From positions 1-64,000 of the forward strand of contig NZ_BCXI01000037.1 of NCBI RefSeq assembly GCF_001895025.1: a stretch of 64,000 bases of DNA, read 5' to 3'. Below, one piece after another: positions 33,139-41,005 of this stretch; within the stretch, counting starts at the first letter, position 1; every line of letters begins with the position of its first letter. Below the pieces are notes generated by a model. The model made no database searches, was not told the DNA's origin, and saw nothing but the letters and a program-made list of their open reading frames with translations. The translations under genes were made by a program, and so were the position numbers. Origin of the DNA: Rhodococcus zopfii NBRC 100606 = JCM 9919 (lineage in GTDB: Bacteria > Actinomycetota > Actinomycetes > Mycobacteriales > Mycobacteriaceae).

Positions 33139-34092
33139 ATGCATATCCGTTCTCTCCGTTCCCTGACCGCGGCTGCCGCCGCGGTAGGTACAGCCCTGGT
33201 CCTCGCTGCATGCGGTTCGAGTGCAGACCAGAGTGATTCGGCTGCGTCGGGCTCCGGCCCCGACAAGCTCGTCCTCGCCTCGATCCCGAGTGAGGATTCG
33301 ACGAGCCTGCAACAGGAGTTCGCGCTGGTCCAGAAGGTCATCGAGGACGAAACCGGAATCCCGGTCGAGTTCCAGAATGCTACCGATTACGCTGCGGTCA
33401 TCGAAGCCCAGCGTGCCGGGAAGGTGCAGATCGCGGTCTACGGTCCGTTCTCCTATGTCACCGCCCGGGATGGCGGAGTACCGATCCAGCCGCTGGGCGC
33501 GTTCGCGGACAGCGCCGACGAAGAGCCCGGTTACCGGTCGTACGCCATTGTCCCGGCAGGCTCCGACATCCGCACCCTCGACGACTTCCGCGGCAAGACG
33601 ATCTGTTTCGTCGATCCCACCTCGACCTCCGGGTACCTGTACCCATCCGCGGGTCTTCTCGAAGCAGGGATCGATCCGGCGAAGGACGTCACCCCCGTAT
33701 TTTCGGGAGGACACGACGCCTCGGTACTGGCTGTGGTCAGCGGACAGTGCGACGCCGGCTTCGCCTTCGACACCATGGTGACGAAGACCCTCATCGACAA
33801 GGGTGAGATCAAGAACGGTGACGTGTCGGTGATCTGGGAATCCGAAGTGATTCCCGGCAGCCCCACCGCCGTGTCGACCACCCTGCCGCAGGAACTCGTC
33901 GACCAGATCACCGACATCTTCCGGACCAAGCTCAACCGGCCCGCACTCGTCGAGGCGGGCTACTGCGCCAGCGAAGCGGAATGCAAGCTTCCCGCAGGCA
34001 CGGAGTTCGGTTACGTCTCCGTGGACGACGAGCTGTACGACGGCATCCGCAAGGTCTGCGATATCACGAACTCAGCCTCCTGCGTGAGCTGA
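33139..34092 (+). CDS. phnD: Phosphonate ABC transporter substrate-binding lipoprotein
   Basis: PhnD (317 residues) captures phosphonates outside the cell. It has a lipoprotein signal (basic MHIRSLR, hydrophobic core, lipobox LVLAAC with Cys at about residue 26) and a Ser/Gly-rich tether. A PhnD domain follows with KLVLASIPSED, YGPFSYVTARD and CFVDPTSTSGYLYPSAGL, the anion-binding Ser/Thr loop. AAGGAG precedes ATG 33139. The 183 bp upstream may hold a separate promoter; a small hairpin (CCCGC/GCGGG, 33105-33119) lies just before the ribosome binding site. Confidence 0.94.
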   Translation: MHIRSLRSLTAAAAAVGTALVLAACGSSADQSDSAASGSGPDKLVLASIPSEDSTSLQQEFALVQKVIEDETGIPVEFQNATDYAAVIEAQRAGKVQIAVYGPFSYVTARDGGVPIQPLGAFADSADEEPGYRSYAIVPAGSDIRTLDDFRGKTICFVDPTSTSGYLYPSAGLLEAGIDPAKDVTPVFSGGHDASVLAVVSGQCDAGFAFDTMVTKTLIDKGEIKNGDVSVIWESEVIPGSPTAVSTTLPQELVDQITDIFRTKLNRPALVEAGYCASEAECKLPAGTEFGYVSVDDELYDGIRKVCDITNSASCVS

Positions 34093-34122
34093 CCGAACAC
34101 CCGACATCTAATGGAGCCCGCC

Positions 34123-34968
34123 ATGACAGATCCCGACCATTCCCGCCTCGGCGCGTCCATCGACAAGATTCTCCGGCCCACGATCAGACTCGAGCACGCC
34201 ACGAAGGATTTCGGGCCCGAGCTGCGGGCACTCGACGATGTCACCCTCGACGTCCATCCCGGAGAAGTGGTCGCACTGCTGGGGCTGTCGGGTTCGGGCA
34301 AGTCGACACTGCTGCGTCTGCTCGACGGCCTGCACGTGCCCACCAGCGGCACGGTGCAGGTCCTCGGGTGCGACGTCGGGACGGCGCGGGGGCGGGAGTT
34401 GCGCGCGCTGCGGCGCAAGGTCGGATTCGTGTTCCAGCAGTTTCACCTCGTCGGCAACATGTCGGTCCTCGAGAACGTGTGCACGGGGGCACTGGGTGCG
34501 TTGCGCGGGCCGCGCTTCGGTCTGATGACCTACCCGAAGTCGGTGCGCCTGGCGGCGATGGAGCAGCTGGACCGCGTGGGACTTGCCGACCGCCCGTTCC
34601 AGCGCGCCGACACCCTGTCCGGTGGTCAGCAGCAGCGGGTCGCCGTGGCCCGTGCGCTGATCCAGAAGCCCCGCATCCTTCTTGCCGACGAACCGGTCGC
34701 CTCGCTCGATCCCGAGTCCTCGGCCCAGGTGATGGCGCTGATCTCACGGGTCGCGGCCGAGGACGATCTGACGGTGCTGTGCAGTCTGCACCAGGTCGAT
34801 CTTGCCCTGTCGTGGGGTCATCGCCTCATCGGGCTCCGCGGCGGCACCGTCGTTCTCGACAAGCCGGTGTCGAGCATCGACCGCAGCGAGATCATGGACA
34901 TCTACTCCGCGGTCGCCCCCGTCGCGGCTGTGGCGGTGGGTCGGCCGGCGGACCGGGCCGTCAGGTGA
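34123..34968 (+). CDS. phnC: Phosphonate ABC transporter ATP-binding protein
   Basis: PhnC (281 residues) energises phosphonate import. It has Walker A GLSGSGKST, the Q-loop VFQQFHLVGNMSVLENV typical of PhnC, signature LSGGQQQRVAVARAL, Walker B ILLADEPVASLDP and the switch His in CSLHQVD. ATG 34123 has GGAG at 6 nt spacing and is preferred to ATG 34111. Its stop overlaps the phnE GTG (GTGA). The C-terminal 25 residues are an Ala/Val-rich extension. Confidence 0.94.
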   Translation: MTDPDHSRLGASIDKILRPTIRLEHATKDFGPELRALDDVTLDVHPGEVVALLGLSGSGKSTLLRLLDGLHVPTSGTVQVLGCDVGTARGRELRALRRKVGFVFQQFHLVGNMSVLENVCTGALGALRGPRFGLMTYPKSVRLAAMEQLDRVGLADRPFQRADTLSGGQQQRVAVARALIQKPRILLADEPVASLDPESSAQVMALISRVAAEDDLTVLCSLHQVDLALSWGHRLIGLRGGTVVLDKPVSSIDRSEIMDIYSAVAPVAAVAVGRPADRAVR

Positions 34969-36692
34969 GCTCCCTGGTATCGACCCGGCCGCCGGATCCC
35001 GGCACGCTGCCGCGCCCCACGTGGCAGGCGGCGAGCGTGCAGGTGATTCTCTTCGGGTTGCTGGCCGCGTCGCTGTGGTCGGTCGCATCCCTGAAGATCA
35101 ACCTCGCCACGTTCGGCGACAGCATCGGCAACGCAGCCGATTTCGTCTCCAGGATCTTTCCGCTCGACTTTCCGACACTCGGCGAGCTCGCGGCGATGAC
35201 CGGCCAGACGCTCGCCATCGTGCTGTGTGCGACGGTGCTGGCGGTGGTTCTCAGTCTGCCCGTCGCTTTGGCCGCGGCCCGCAACACCGCACCCGGGACG
35301 GCGCTGCGCGTGCCTGCCCGCGTGGTCATCGTCGTGACCCGCACCGTTCCGGAACTGGTGCTGGCGATCCTGTTCCTGCGGTTGTTCGGTCTGGGTGCGA
35401 TCGCCGGCATCCTCGCCCTCGGTATCCACTCCGTCGGCATGATCGGGAAGCTGTACGCCGATGCGATCGAGGACACCGACCCGGGCCCGCGCGACGCACT
35501 GCGCACCGCCGGAGCAACCTGGTCGCAGCAGATCACCGGAGGGGTGATCCCCCAGGTGATGCCCGCACTGATCGCTACCGCCCTGCACCGCTTCGACATC
35601 AATCTTCGTGCGTCGGTACTCCTCGGATTCGTGGGCGTCGGCGGCATCGGTCTCGAACTGTCCGCGGCGCTGCGCACCATGAACTACCAACGCGGAATGG
35701 CGCTGGCGCTGTTCCTCGTCGCGCTGTGCATCGTGGTCGAGGTGCTCTCCGGTGCACTCCGGAAGCGGGTGCTGGGCGACCGCATGCCGTCGCGGGCAAC
35801 GGTGTGGTCTCGGCTGCGCCGATGGGCATCGAACGCTCAGAACGGTTGGGTGGAAGGGGCATCCGGCGGAGCAGGACAACCGTCGGCGCTGCGCACCGCG
35901 GACGGCGAGTACCGGATCAGCCCGCCGTGGACCGGGGATCGCATCGGACGCGCCGTGTATGCGACCTTGTTCGCCGGTGCGCTCGTCGCCTCGGTCTGGG
36001 CGTCCGACATCGATCCGTCCCGGATGGCCGACGGATTCGCATCGATGTGGAACACCCTCGGTCTGTTCTTTCCGCCCGGTACCGGCGGGATCGGGGGCGA
36101 ACTGTGGACGCAGCTACTGGTGACGCTGCAGATCGCGCTGGCCGCGACGCTCATCGGCCTGGTCGTGGCGATCCCGGTCGGGTTGCTGGCCGCTCGGAAC
36201 GTCGCGCCGACTCCGGGTATCGCCAAGGGATTTCGCATCGTCATCGTGCTCGTCCGGGGCATCCCTGATCTGATCTTCGCGATCATCGTCATCATCGTGA
36301 CCGGGCTCGGTGCCACCGCCGGTGCCATCGCACTGTCCGTCGGGGCGATCGGATTGCTCAGCAAGCTGATCGCCGACTCGGTGGAGGAAGCGGACGTGCG
36401 TGTCCAGCACGCGGTGGCCGCGAGTGGAGCGACACGGATGCAGGTTCTGCTGGCCGCCACGGTCCGGCAATCGGGTCCGGCGATCATCGCCCACATCTTC
36501 TACCAGCTGGACACCAACATCCGTGCCGCGACGCTGCTCGGCGTCGTCGGTGCCGGCGGACTGGGCTTCTACCTCGTGAACGCTTCCCGCGTCATGCAAT
36601 TCGATGTCGTCACGATGATCGTCGTGATGATCTTCGCGGTGGTGATGCTGCTGGAGGGCATGGCCATGTGGGTGCGGAAGGTCGTGTCATAG
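34965..36692 (+). CDS. phnE: Double phosphonate permease (PhnE1-PhnE2 fusion)
   Basis: This 575-residue membrane protein contains two complete PhnE-type permease domains in tandem. The first spans about residues 20-265, with the ATPase-contact loop AGATWSQQITGGVIPQ; the second spans about 310-575, with ASGATRMQVLLAATVRQ. Each has about six helices, and the joining segment (about 265-305) is hydrophilic. Most phnE genes encode one domain that dimerises, or two adjacent genes; here one chain would form the whole channel. GTG 34965 overlaps phnC. Confidence 0.93.
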   Translation: MSSLVSTRPPDPGTLPRPTWQAASVQVILFGLLAASLWSVASLKINLATFGDSIGNAADFVSRIFPLDFPTLGELAAMTGQTLAIVLCATVLAVVLSLPVALAAARNTAPGTALRVPARVVIVVTRTVPELVLAILFLRLFGLGAIAGILALGIHSVGMIGKLYADAIEDTDPGPRDALRTAGATWSQQITGGVIPQVMPALIATALHRFDINLRASVLLGFVGVGGIGLELSAALRTMNYQRGMALALFLVALCIVVEVLSGALRKRVLGDRMPSRATVWSRLRRWASNAQNGWVEGASGGAGQPSALRTADGEYRISPPWTGDRIGRAVYATLFAGALVASVWASDIDPSRMADGFASMWNTLGLFFPPGTGGIGGELWTQLLVTLQIALAATLIGLVVAIPVGLLAARNVAPTPGIAKGFRIVIVLVRGIPDLIFAIIVIIVTGLGATAGAIALSVGAIGLLSKLIADSVEEADVRVQHAVAASGATRMQVLLAATVRQSGPAIIAHIFYQLDTNIRAATLLGVVGAGGLGFYLVNASRVMQFDVVTMIVVMIFAVVMLLEGMAMWVRKVVS

Positions 36693-36745
36693 CTCGATCG
36701 CCGAAACAGTTCTCGGGCAGAGCAATACATCAACAGGAGGCAGGA

Positions 36746-37564
36746 ATGACCCTTACCGATTCGGCGCGCACCGCCGCCGATCGTGCCCTCTCCGTGGCAT
36801 CCGACGCGGCACTGGTCGCGTATCAGGATGCCATCGCGACCTATTCGCGGGAGAAGCTGAAGTCGATCGCGATGGAGGGCGCCGACGGAACCCCGACGAT
36901 GTTCATCGACATCGTGATCGAGGATGCGATCATCGCAGCGGCGACCGCGGCGGGCGCGAACGTCCTGTCGGAGGAGCGGGGATGGGTGGACGTCGGCTCG
37001 GCCGTCACGCTCGTCGTCGATCCGGTGGACGGATCGGCGAACGCCGCTGCCGGAATCCCGTTGTCCTGCTTCAGCGCAGCGGTCGTGATCGACGGAGAAT
37101 TCACCGAAGCGATGACCTGCTGGCTCCACACCGGTGAACGCTGGTGGGCGTCGCGCGCAGAGCCGGCGTTCCGGACGAGCGGATGCACGTCGCTGCCGGA
37201 GGCCGCCGTGTCGATGCTCCGCCCGCACGACCGCAACCGCGACGCGTGGTGGCGAGTCGCGTCCACCGCGACCCGCATCCGCATCCTGAGTTGCAGCACC
37301 CTCGAATCGGTGTTCGTCGCGACCGGGTCGACCGACGCCTTCCTCGACGCCGGCAGCGACACGCATCGGCTCATGGACATCGCCGCGGCCGTCGTCCTGG
37401 TCGAGTCGTCCGGCGGGGCGGTGATCGACGCTTTCGACCGGCCGATCGAGTTCGGCACCGACCTCACCAAACGGTGGAGCGGGATCGTCGCGGCAACACC
37501 GGAGCTGGCGCACGAACTGCGCGATGCCGTGCAGGGAGTGGATCGACCGCCCGTGACCCTCTAG
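36746..37564 (+). CDS. Inositol-monophosphatase-family phosphatase in the phn operon
   Basis: The 272-residue protein has the lithium-sensitive phosphatase metal site: Glu76/Glu77 in LSEERGW, Asp92 and Asp95 in VDPVDGSAN, and Asp211 in RLMDIAAA. These enzymes hydrolyse small phosphate monoesters with Mg2+. It lies 53 bp after phnE with AGGAGG upstream, and a strong terminator closes the operon after it. PhnP, PhnN and PhnO are not in the window. A role in handling ribose phosphates after C-P cleavage, or in dephosphorylating an imported ester, is a reasonable inference but unproven. Confidence 0.86.
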   Translation: MTLTDSARTAADRALSVASDAALVAYQDAIATYSREKLKSIAMEGADGTPTMFIDIVIEDAIIAAATAAGANVLSEERGWVDVGSAVTLVVDPVDGSANAAAGIPLSCFSAAVVIDGEFTEAMTCWLHTGERWWASRAEPAFRTSGCTSLPEAAVSMLRPHDRNRDAWWRVASTATRIRILSCSTLESVFVATGSTDAFLDAGSDTHRLMDIAAAVVLVESSGGAVIDAFDRPIEFGTDLTKRWSGIVAATPELAHELRDAVQGVDRPPVTL

Positions 37565-37594
37565 GGGTGTCCGACGCGAGCCTCGAACGCCGAA

Positions 37595-37637
37595 CGACCG
37601 GGCGCCGGCATCCGATGAGGATGCCGGCGCCCGGTCG
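37595..37637. terminator. Strong hairpin terminator at the end of the phn operon
   Basis: A perfect 19-bp stem (37595-37613 with 37619-37637) with loop GATGA is the longest perfect stem noticed in the window. It separates the operon from the convergent DUF1254 gene. Confidence 0.9.
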
Positions 37638-37648
37638 GTGGGCGTCAC

Positions 37649-38593
37649 TCAGGAAACGGGTCTGATCTGCGGCAGCTGCCAGCTGCCGTCGGAGATTTCG
37701 GCCCGGGGCCGGTACAGGCGCACGAGGAAGTTCCAGCCCTCCGGTGTGGGGATGGCGTTGGGAGTCCCCTCGGGGAAATCCCCGAACCGCACGGTGAACG
37801 ACCCGTCCGGATTCGGCTCTGCGGTGATGTTGTTGACGGTGTAGGAGTTCCGGGAATTGGGCTCGAAGAAGCCCTGTGCGTTGTAGACCGACACCGACCA
37901 GAATCCGTCGACCGGCACATCCGCCAACGTCAGTTCGTAGTTCCCTGCCGGTGCCTCGGGCGCGACCCCGATGTAGCTGGCCTCCCTGCTCGGCAGCCCA
38001 CCCCACCCGGCGGCGGTGCCGATCAGATGCCGTACCGGATCCACCTCGTCGGGCGTGCCGAACATGGCATCGAATCCGGTGAGACCGGCCGCGAGCTGGA
38101 GCAACGCGGTCCGGGTCGCGTCGAGGCTTGCCTTGTCGTAGTCCGGTGCGACGAACGGCCGGGCCGCGCCCGCGTCGATGACGATCGCGTCCTGGATTTC
38201 GGCGACCGCCTTCAGGTCGTCGGGATCGATCGGGTCGACCAGCGTACGAACGGCGACGCCGACGTGCGACGACCCGAACCGGGACGTCTCCAGGCGGTGC
38301 TTCCCCGCCTCGTGGTAGATCGCCCCGACGTGGTGGTCCTGGTCGACGATCATCGCCGAGACGTACCGATCACCGTGCTCCGGCAGGGTCAGCGTCGCAC
38401 CCTCGGAGATGTCGACCACCGCGAAGCTGTACAGGGTGTCGCGGTTGAGGCGGATCACGGTCTGATGGTCGATGGCCGCCGGTTCGCGATTGTGTAGCAG
38501 CGAGTTGACACCGCCCGCATCGCGCTGCAGATCGGAGAACATCCGATCGGTCTCGGCCCTGACGAAATTGTCGACGTTCACGTGAACGGTCAC
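37649..38593 (-). CDS. DUF1254/DUF1214-domain protein
   Basis: A 314-residue protein. The N-terminal part (HNREPAAIDHQTVIRLNRDTLYSFAVVDIS) is the DUF1254-like domain. The C-terminal half has the DUF1214 pattern GNYELTLADVPVDGFWSVSVYNAQGFFEPN and RFGDFPEGTPNAIPTPEGWNFLVRLYRP. No signal peptide is visible, unlike many Gram-negative members, so it is probably cytosolic. The family has no firm function. It starts with GTG at 38593; the start lies within an ACGTGA-N4-TCACGT palindrome. Confidence 0.85.
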   Translation of the reverse strand: MTVHVNVDNFVRAETDRMFSDLQRDAGGVNSLLHNREPAAIDHQTVIRLNRDTLYSFAVVDISEGATLTLPEHGDRYVSAMIVDQDHHVGAIYHEAGKHRLETSRFGSSHVGVAVRTLVDPIDPDDLKAVAEIQDAIVIDAGAARPFVAPDYDKASLDATRTALLQLAAGLTGFDAMFGTPDEVDPVRHLIGTAAGWGGLPSREASYIGVAPEAPAGNYELTLADVPVDGFWSVSVYNAQGFFEPNSRNSYTVNNITAEPNPDGSFTVRFGDFPEGTPNAIPTPEGWNFLVRLYRPRAEISDGSWQLPQIRPVS

Positions 38594-38665
38594 GTAATTA
38601 CCTCACTCCTCTTTCGGTCTTTCCCGAGAACTGCATATTCGGTGTCGAGACTGCGGACTGCGAAC

Positions 38666-39334
38666 TCACAGCGCACCTATTCCGTCGCCCAGCAACTTCG
38701 TGCCGAGAACGATCAGCAGCACACACATGATCGCTGTGTTGTTCGCTACGAGCCAGGAACGCAGCGAGGCCAAAACGGGTTCGGCGCGGCCGGGTGAAAC
38801 CAGATACGCGATCGTCGGTAGCGCAATCGAGGCAGACGCGACCGCGACGAAGACCGCACCGCACACCACGACGCCGCCCGTCCCCAGCCCGGAGGATCCG
38901 AGAACGGAACCGGCGGTGACCGTAAGAAGCAGGTTCTTCGGATTGACAGCTGCCAGCAGCGCCGCGGTTCCCATCGCAGCGGCGGGTCGCATTGTGTCGA
39001 CCGTGGACATCCACGCGGGAAGGCTCGGCTCGCTCCCCGAGCGCGGTCGTGAACGCCACTGGCGCACCGATAATCCCAAGAGCGCGAGCCCGAGGAGTAC
39101 CCGAAGTGCCCCGACCAACGGTTTGCTGTCAGATGACGACTCGGGAAGAACACCTGCCAGCAGGGTGAACACGACGGTGGCAGCGAGTACACCGAGAACC
39201 CACCCCACGAGAAAACATGGACTCAGGATCCGAGCGCGAGGCCCCATCAACATCAATATTGTCGCAATGATGGCGACGGGGCTGATCGCGATCGCAATCG
39301 CAAGGGGAAGTAGATCCCCGATCGTGGTATTCAC
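38666..39334 (-). CDS. GAP-family (LysE-like) membrane protein
   Basis: The 222-residue protein has about six membrane helices with the GAP/Sap pattern: LLPLAIAIAISPVAIIATILML, GPRARILSPCFLVGWVLGVLAA, and AALLAAVNPKNLLLTVTAG (the conserved NPKN). GAP proteins are linked in mycobacteria to surface lipid and glycopeptidolipid transport. It lies 31 bp after the lipoprotein gene on the same strand, so the pair may act together at the envelope. Confidence 0.84.
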   Translation of the reverse strand: MNTTIGDLLPLAIAIAISPVAIIATILMLMGPRARILSPCFLVGWVLGVLAATVVFTLLAGVLPESSSDSKPLVGALRVLLGLALLGLSVRQWRSRPRSGSEPSLPAWMSTVDTMRPAAAMGTAALLAAVNPKNLLLTVTAGSVLGSSGLGTGGVVVCGAVFVAVASASIALPTIAYLVSPGRAEPVLASLRSWLVANNTAIMCVLLIVLGTKLLGDGIGAL

Positions 39335-39365
39335 AAATCTCGCAGTTCTCCGCGGATCCAGTCAC

Positions 39366-39788
39366 TCAGCAGCCGAGCGAAGCACCCAGCTCGTTCTGCG
39401 CCGATACGACCGACTCGATGTTCCCCCGAAGCTGTTGTGCTGCTTCGGGCACCGTGAGATTCGGGTCGAGATTCTCGACGCCCTCGTCGTAGGAGTTCCA
39501 GGACTCTTCCAGTGCGGCGAGACGGTCCTCGTTTACCTGCTCGGCAGACACGACCAAATTGTCGTAGGCAGTAGACACATTGTCCCGGGCGTCGCGGATC
39601 TCCCCGATACTCGACGATTCGGACAGCGAGGTGCGCGCCTCGGCGACAGCGCCCACGAACTCCGCGTAGGAATCGCACGCGGCAGCAGCGTTTTCCTCCG
39701 GTGACGGATCGTCATTGCCACAGGCCGTTCCGAACATTGCGACCGATCCGGCAACGAACAGGATGGCGACAAGTGTCTTCCGGGACAT
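39366..39788 (-). CDS. Small secreted lipoprotein
   Basis: The 140-residue protein has a lipoprotein signal (MSRKTLVAILFVAGS..., lipobox FGTAC with Cys at residue 23). The mature part is acidic, helical and coiled-coil-like, with Cys38 and Cys140 that could pair. AAGGAG precedes the ATG. No known domain is recognised. It is the first gene of a two-gene unit with the GAP permease. Confidence 0.8.
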   Translation of the reverse strand: MSRKTLVAILFVAGSVAMFGTACGNDDPSPEENAAAACDSYAEFVGAVAEARTSLSESSSIGEIRDARDNVSTAYDNLVVSAEQVNEDRLAALEESWNSYDEGVENLDPNLTVPEAAQQLRGNIESVVSAQNELGASLGC

Positions 39789-39976
39789 CCGAACTCCTTA
39801 CGGCGAAAGGAATGTTCTCGAGCAGATGGATGATTACACAGAACAATGAGACATTCGCGCCAGAATGGTGAAACGGTCCACGAGCAGGACTGATGTGGTT
39901 AGCTGTCGTGCCGCCGCGTGCCGTGGCCGACGAAATCGTCGCAGTCTTCAGCATTCCGGCCGAGCGTGCGGTGGTC

Positions 39977-40825
39977 CTATGCGCTGTGCGGGTGGCCTTC
40001 GTGGAGGGACTCGACGATGTTGTCGGCGATCGCGGCCGCGACGTCCGGGGAGACGTTCGCCTCGTGACAACGCCGCGCCGCGACGGCGAGCCGGTGCGCG
40101 GCCTCGTTGAGCGCGTGACCGCAATGTCCGCGCACCCATGAGAACGTCACGTTGCGACCCTTGACGGCCTCGTGGATGCGGTCGACGACGGCCGCGACGG
40201 CGAGACGACCGTGATAGCGGCCGTCGAGGGCGGCGAGGGCGAGCCGGCTGTCGGTGAGGATGTGCAGATCGCGGTCGCGGAACCGGTCGATGCCCATCTC
40301 GATCGCCAGTAGTTCCCCTTCCAGGATCGACCGGGCCTCGGGTGCCATGTGCATGCGGCGACGTCCGGTTTCGGAGATGCAGCCCAATCCCGCGCCGCGC
40401 AACTTCCGGGCCTTGGACGCATCGGTGGCGACGAGCAGCGGCGGCAGCGCCGTCCGCGCGACCTCGCGCCGTTCCTGGTCCGCGGCGAGCAGGGCAGCGA
40501 CGTGCTCGCCGATCGCGTCGGACGCGCGGCGCAGGAGCGTGCCGAACGGACCGAACGCGGTGTCGACGAACTCGACGGCCGGGAACGACGCCGACACGAA
40601 CGTCAGATTGCGGCGCAGGCCCGCGTCGGAGAGATGGAGACGGACCGAGCTGTTGCGGACCTGCTCGTACAGGAACGCGAACGCGTCGAGCCCGGTCATG
40701 TTCCGGTCGATGTCGGTGTCGCAGTCGCGGGTGAACAGCCGGACGCCGTCGGAGGTGGCCAGGGCAGCGCACGTGACCGGGCCGAGATCGGTGCGGACCT
40801 GACGAATGTGGATGGCGGCGAGCAT
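39977..40825 (-). CDS. RNase H-like protein with altered active site
   Basis: The 282-residue protein has an unrecognised N-terminal domain (residues 1-128) and a C-terminal RNase HI fold. Asp135 (VATDAS), Glu171 (ILEGEL), Asp192 (ILTDS) and His234 (WVRGH) match E. coli Asp10, Glu48, Asp70 and His124. The fourth carboxylate (Asp134 of E. coli, in GHPENERCD) is replaced by His244 in GHALNEAAH, so activity may be changed. AGGAGG lies 6 nt before ATG 40825. It is divergent from the type I restriction operon. Whether it is a housekeeping nuclease or a defence component is open. Confidence 0.8.
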   Translation of the reverse strand: MLAAIHIRQVRTDLGPVTCAALATSDGVRLFTRDCDTDIDRNMTGLDAFAFLYEQVRNSSVRLHLSDAGLRRNLTFVSASFPAVEFVDTAFGPFGTLLRRASDAIGEHVAALLAADQERREVARTALPPLLVATDASKARKLRGAGLGCISETGRRRMHMAPEARSILEGELLAIEMGIDRFRDRDLHILTDSRLALAALDGRYHGRLAVAAVVDRIHEAVKGRNVTFSWVRGHCGHALNEAAHRLAVAARRCHEANVSPDVAAAIADNIVESLHEGHPHSA

Positions 40826-41005
40826 GGTGTTCCTCCTCGTTGATCGACTGGCACCCACCCTGCGGTACCAATACCGCCGCCCGCGAGCGTCGAGCCGATA
40901 ACAGGGGATATCAGCCCTCCTCGCGGTCGTGTCGGTCCTCTCCAGTAGATTTCGCTGCGAACTCGGCAGGGGTTGCCGAGGTTAGCGAAAGGGGCCGACA
41001 ACACC

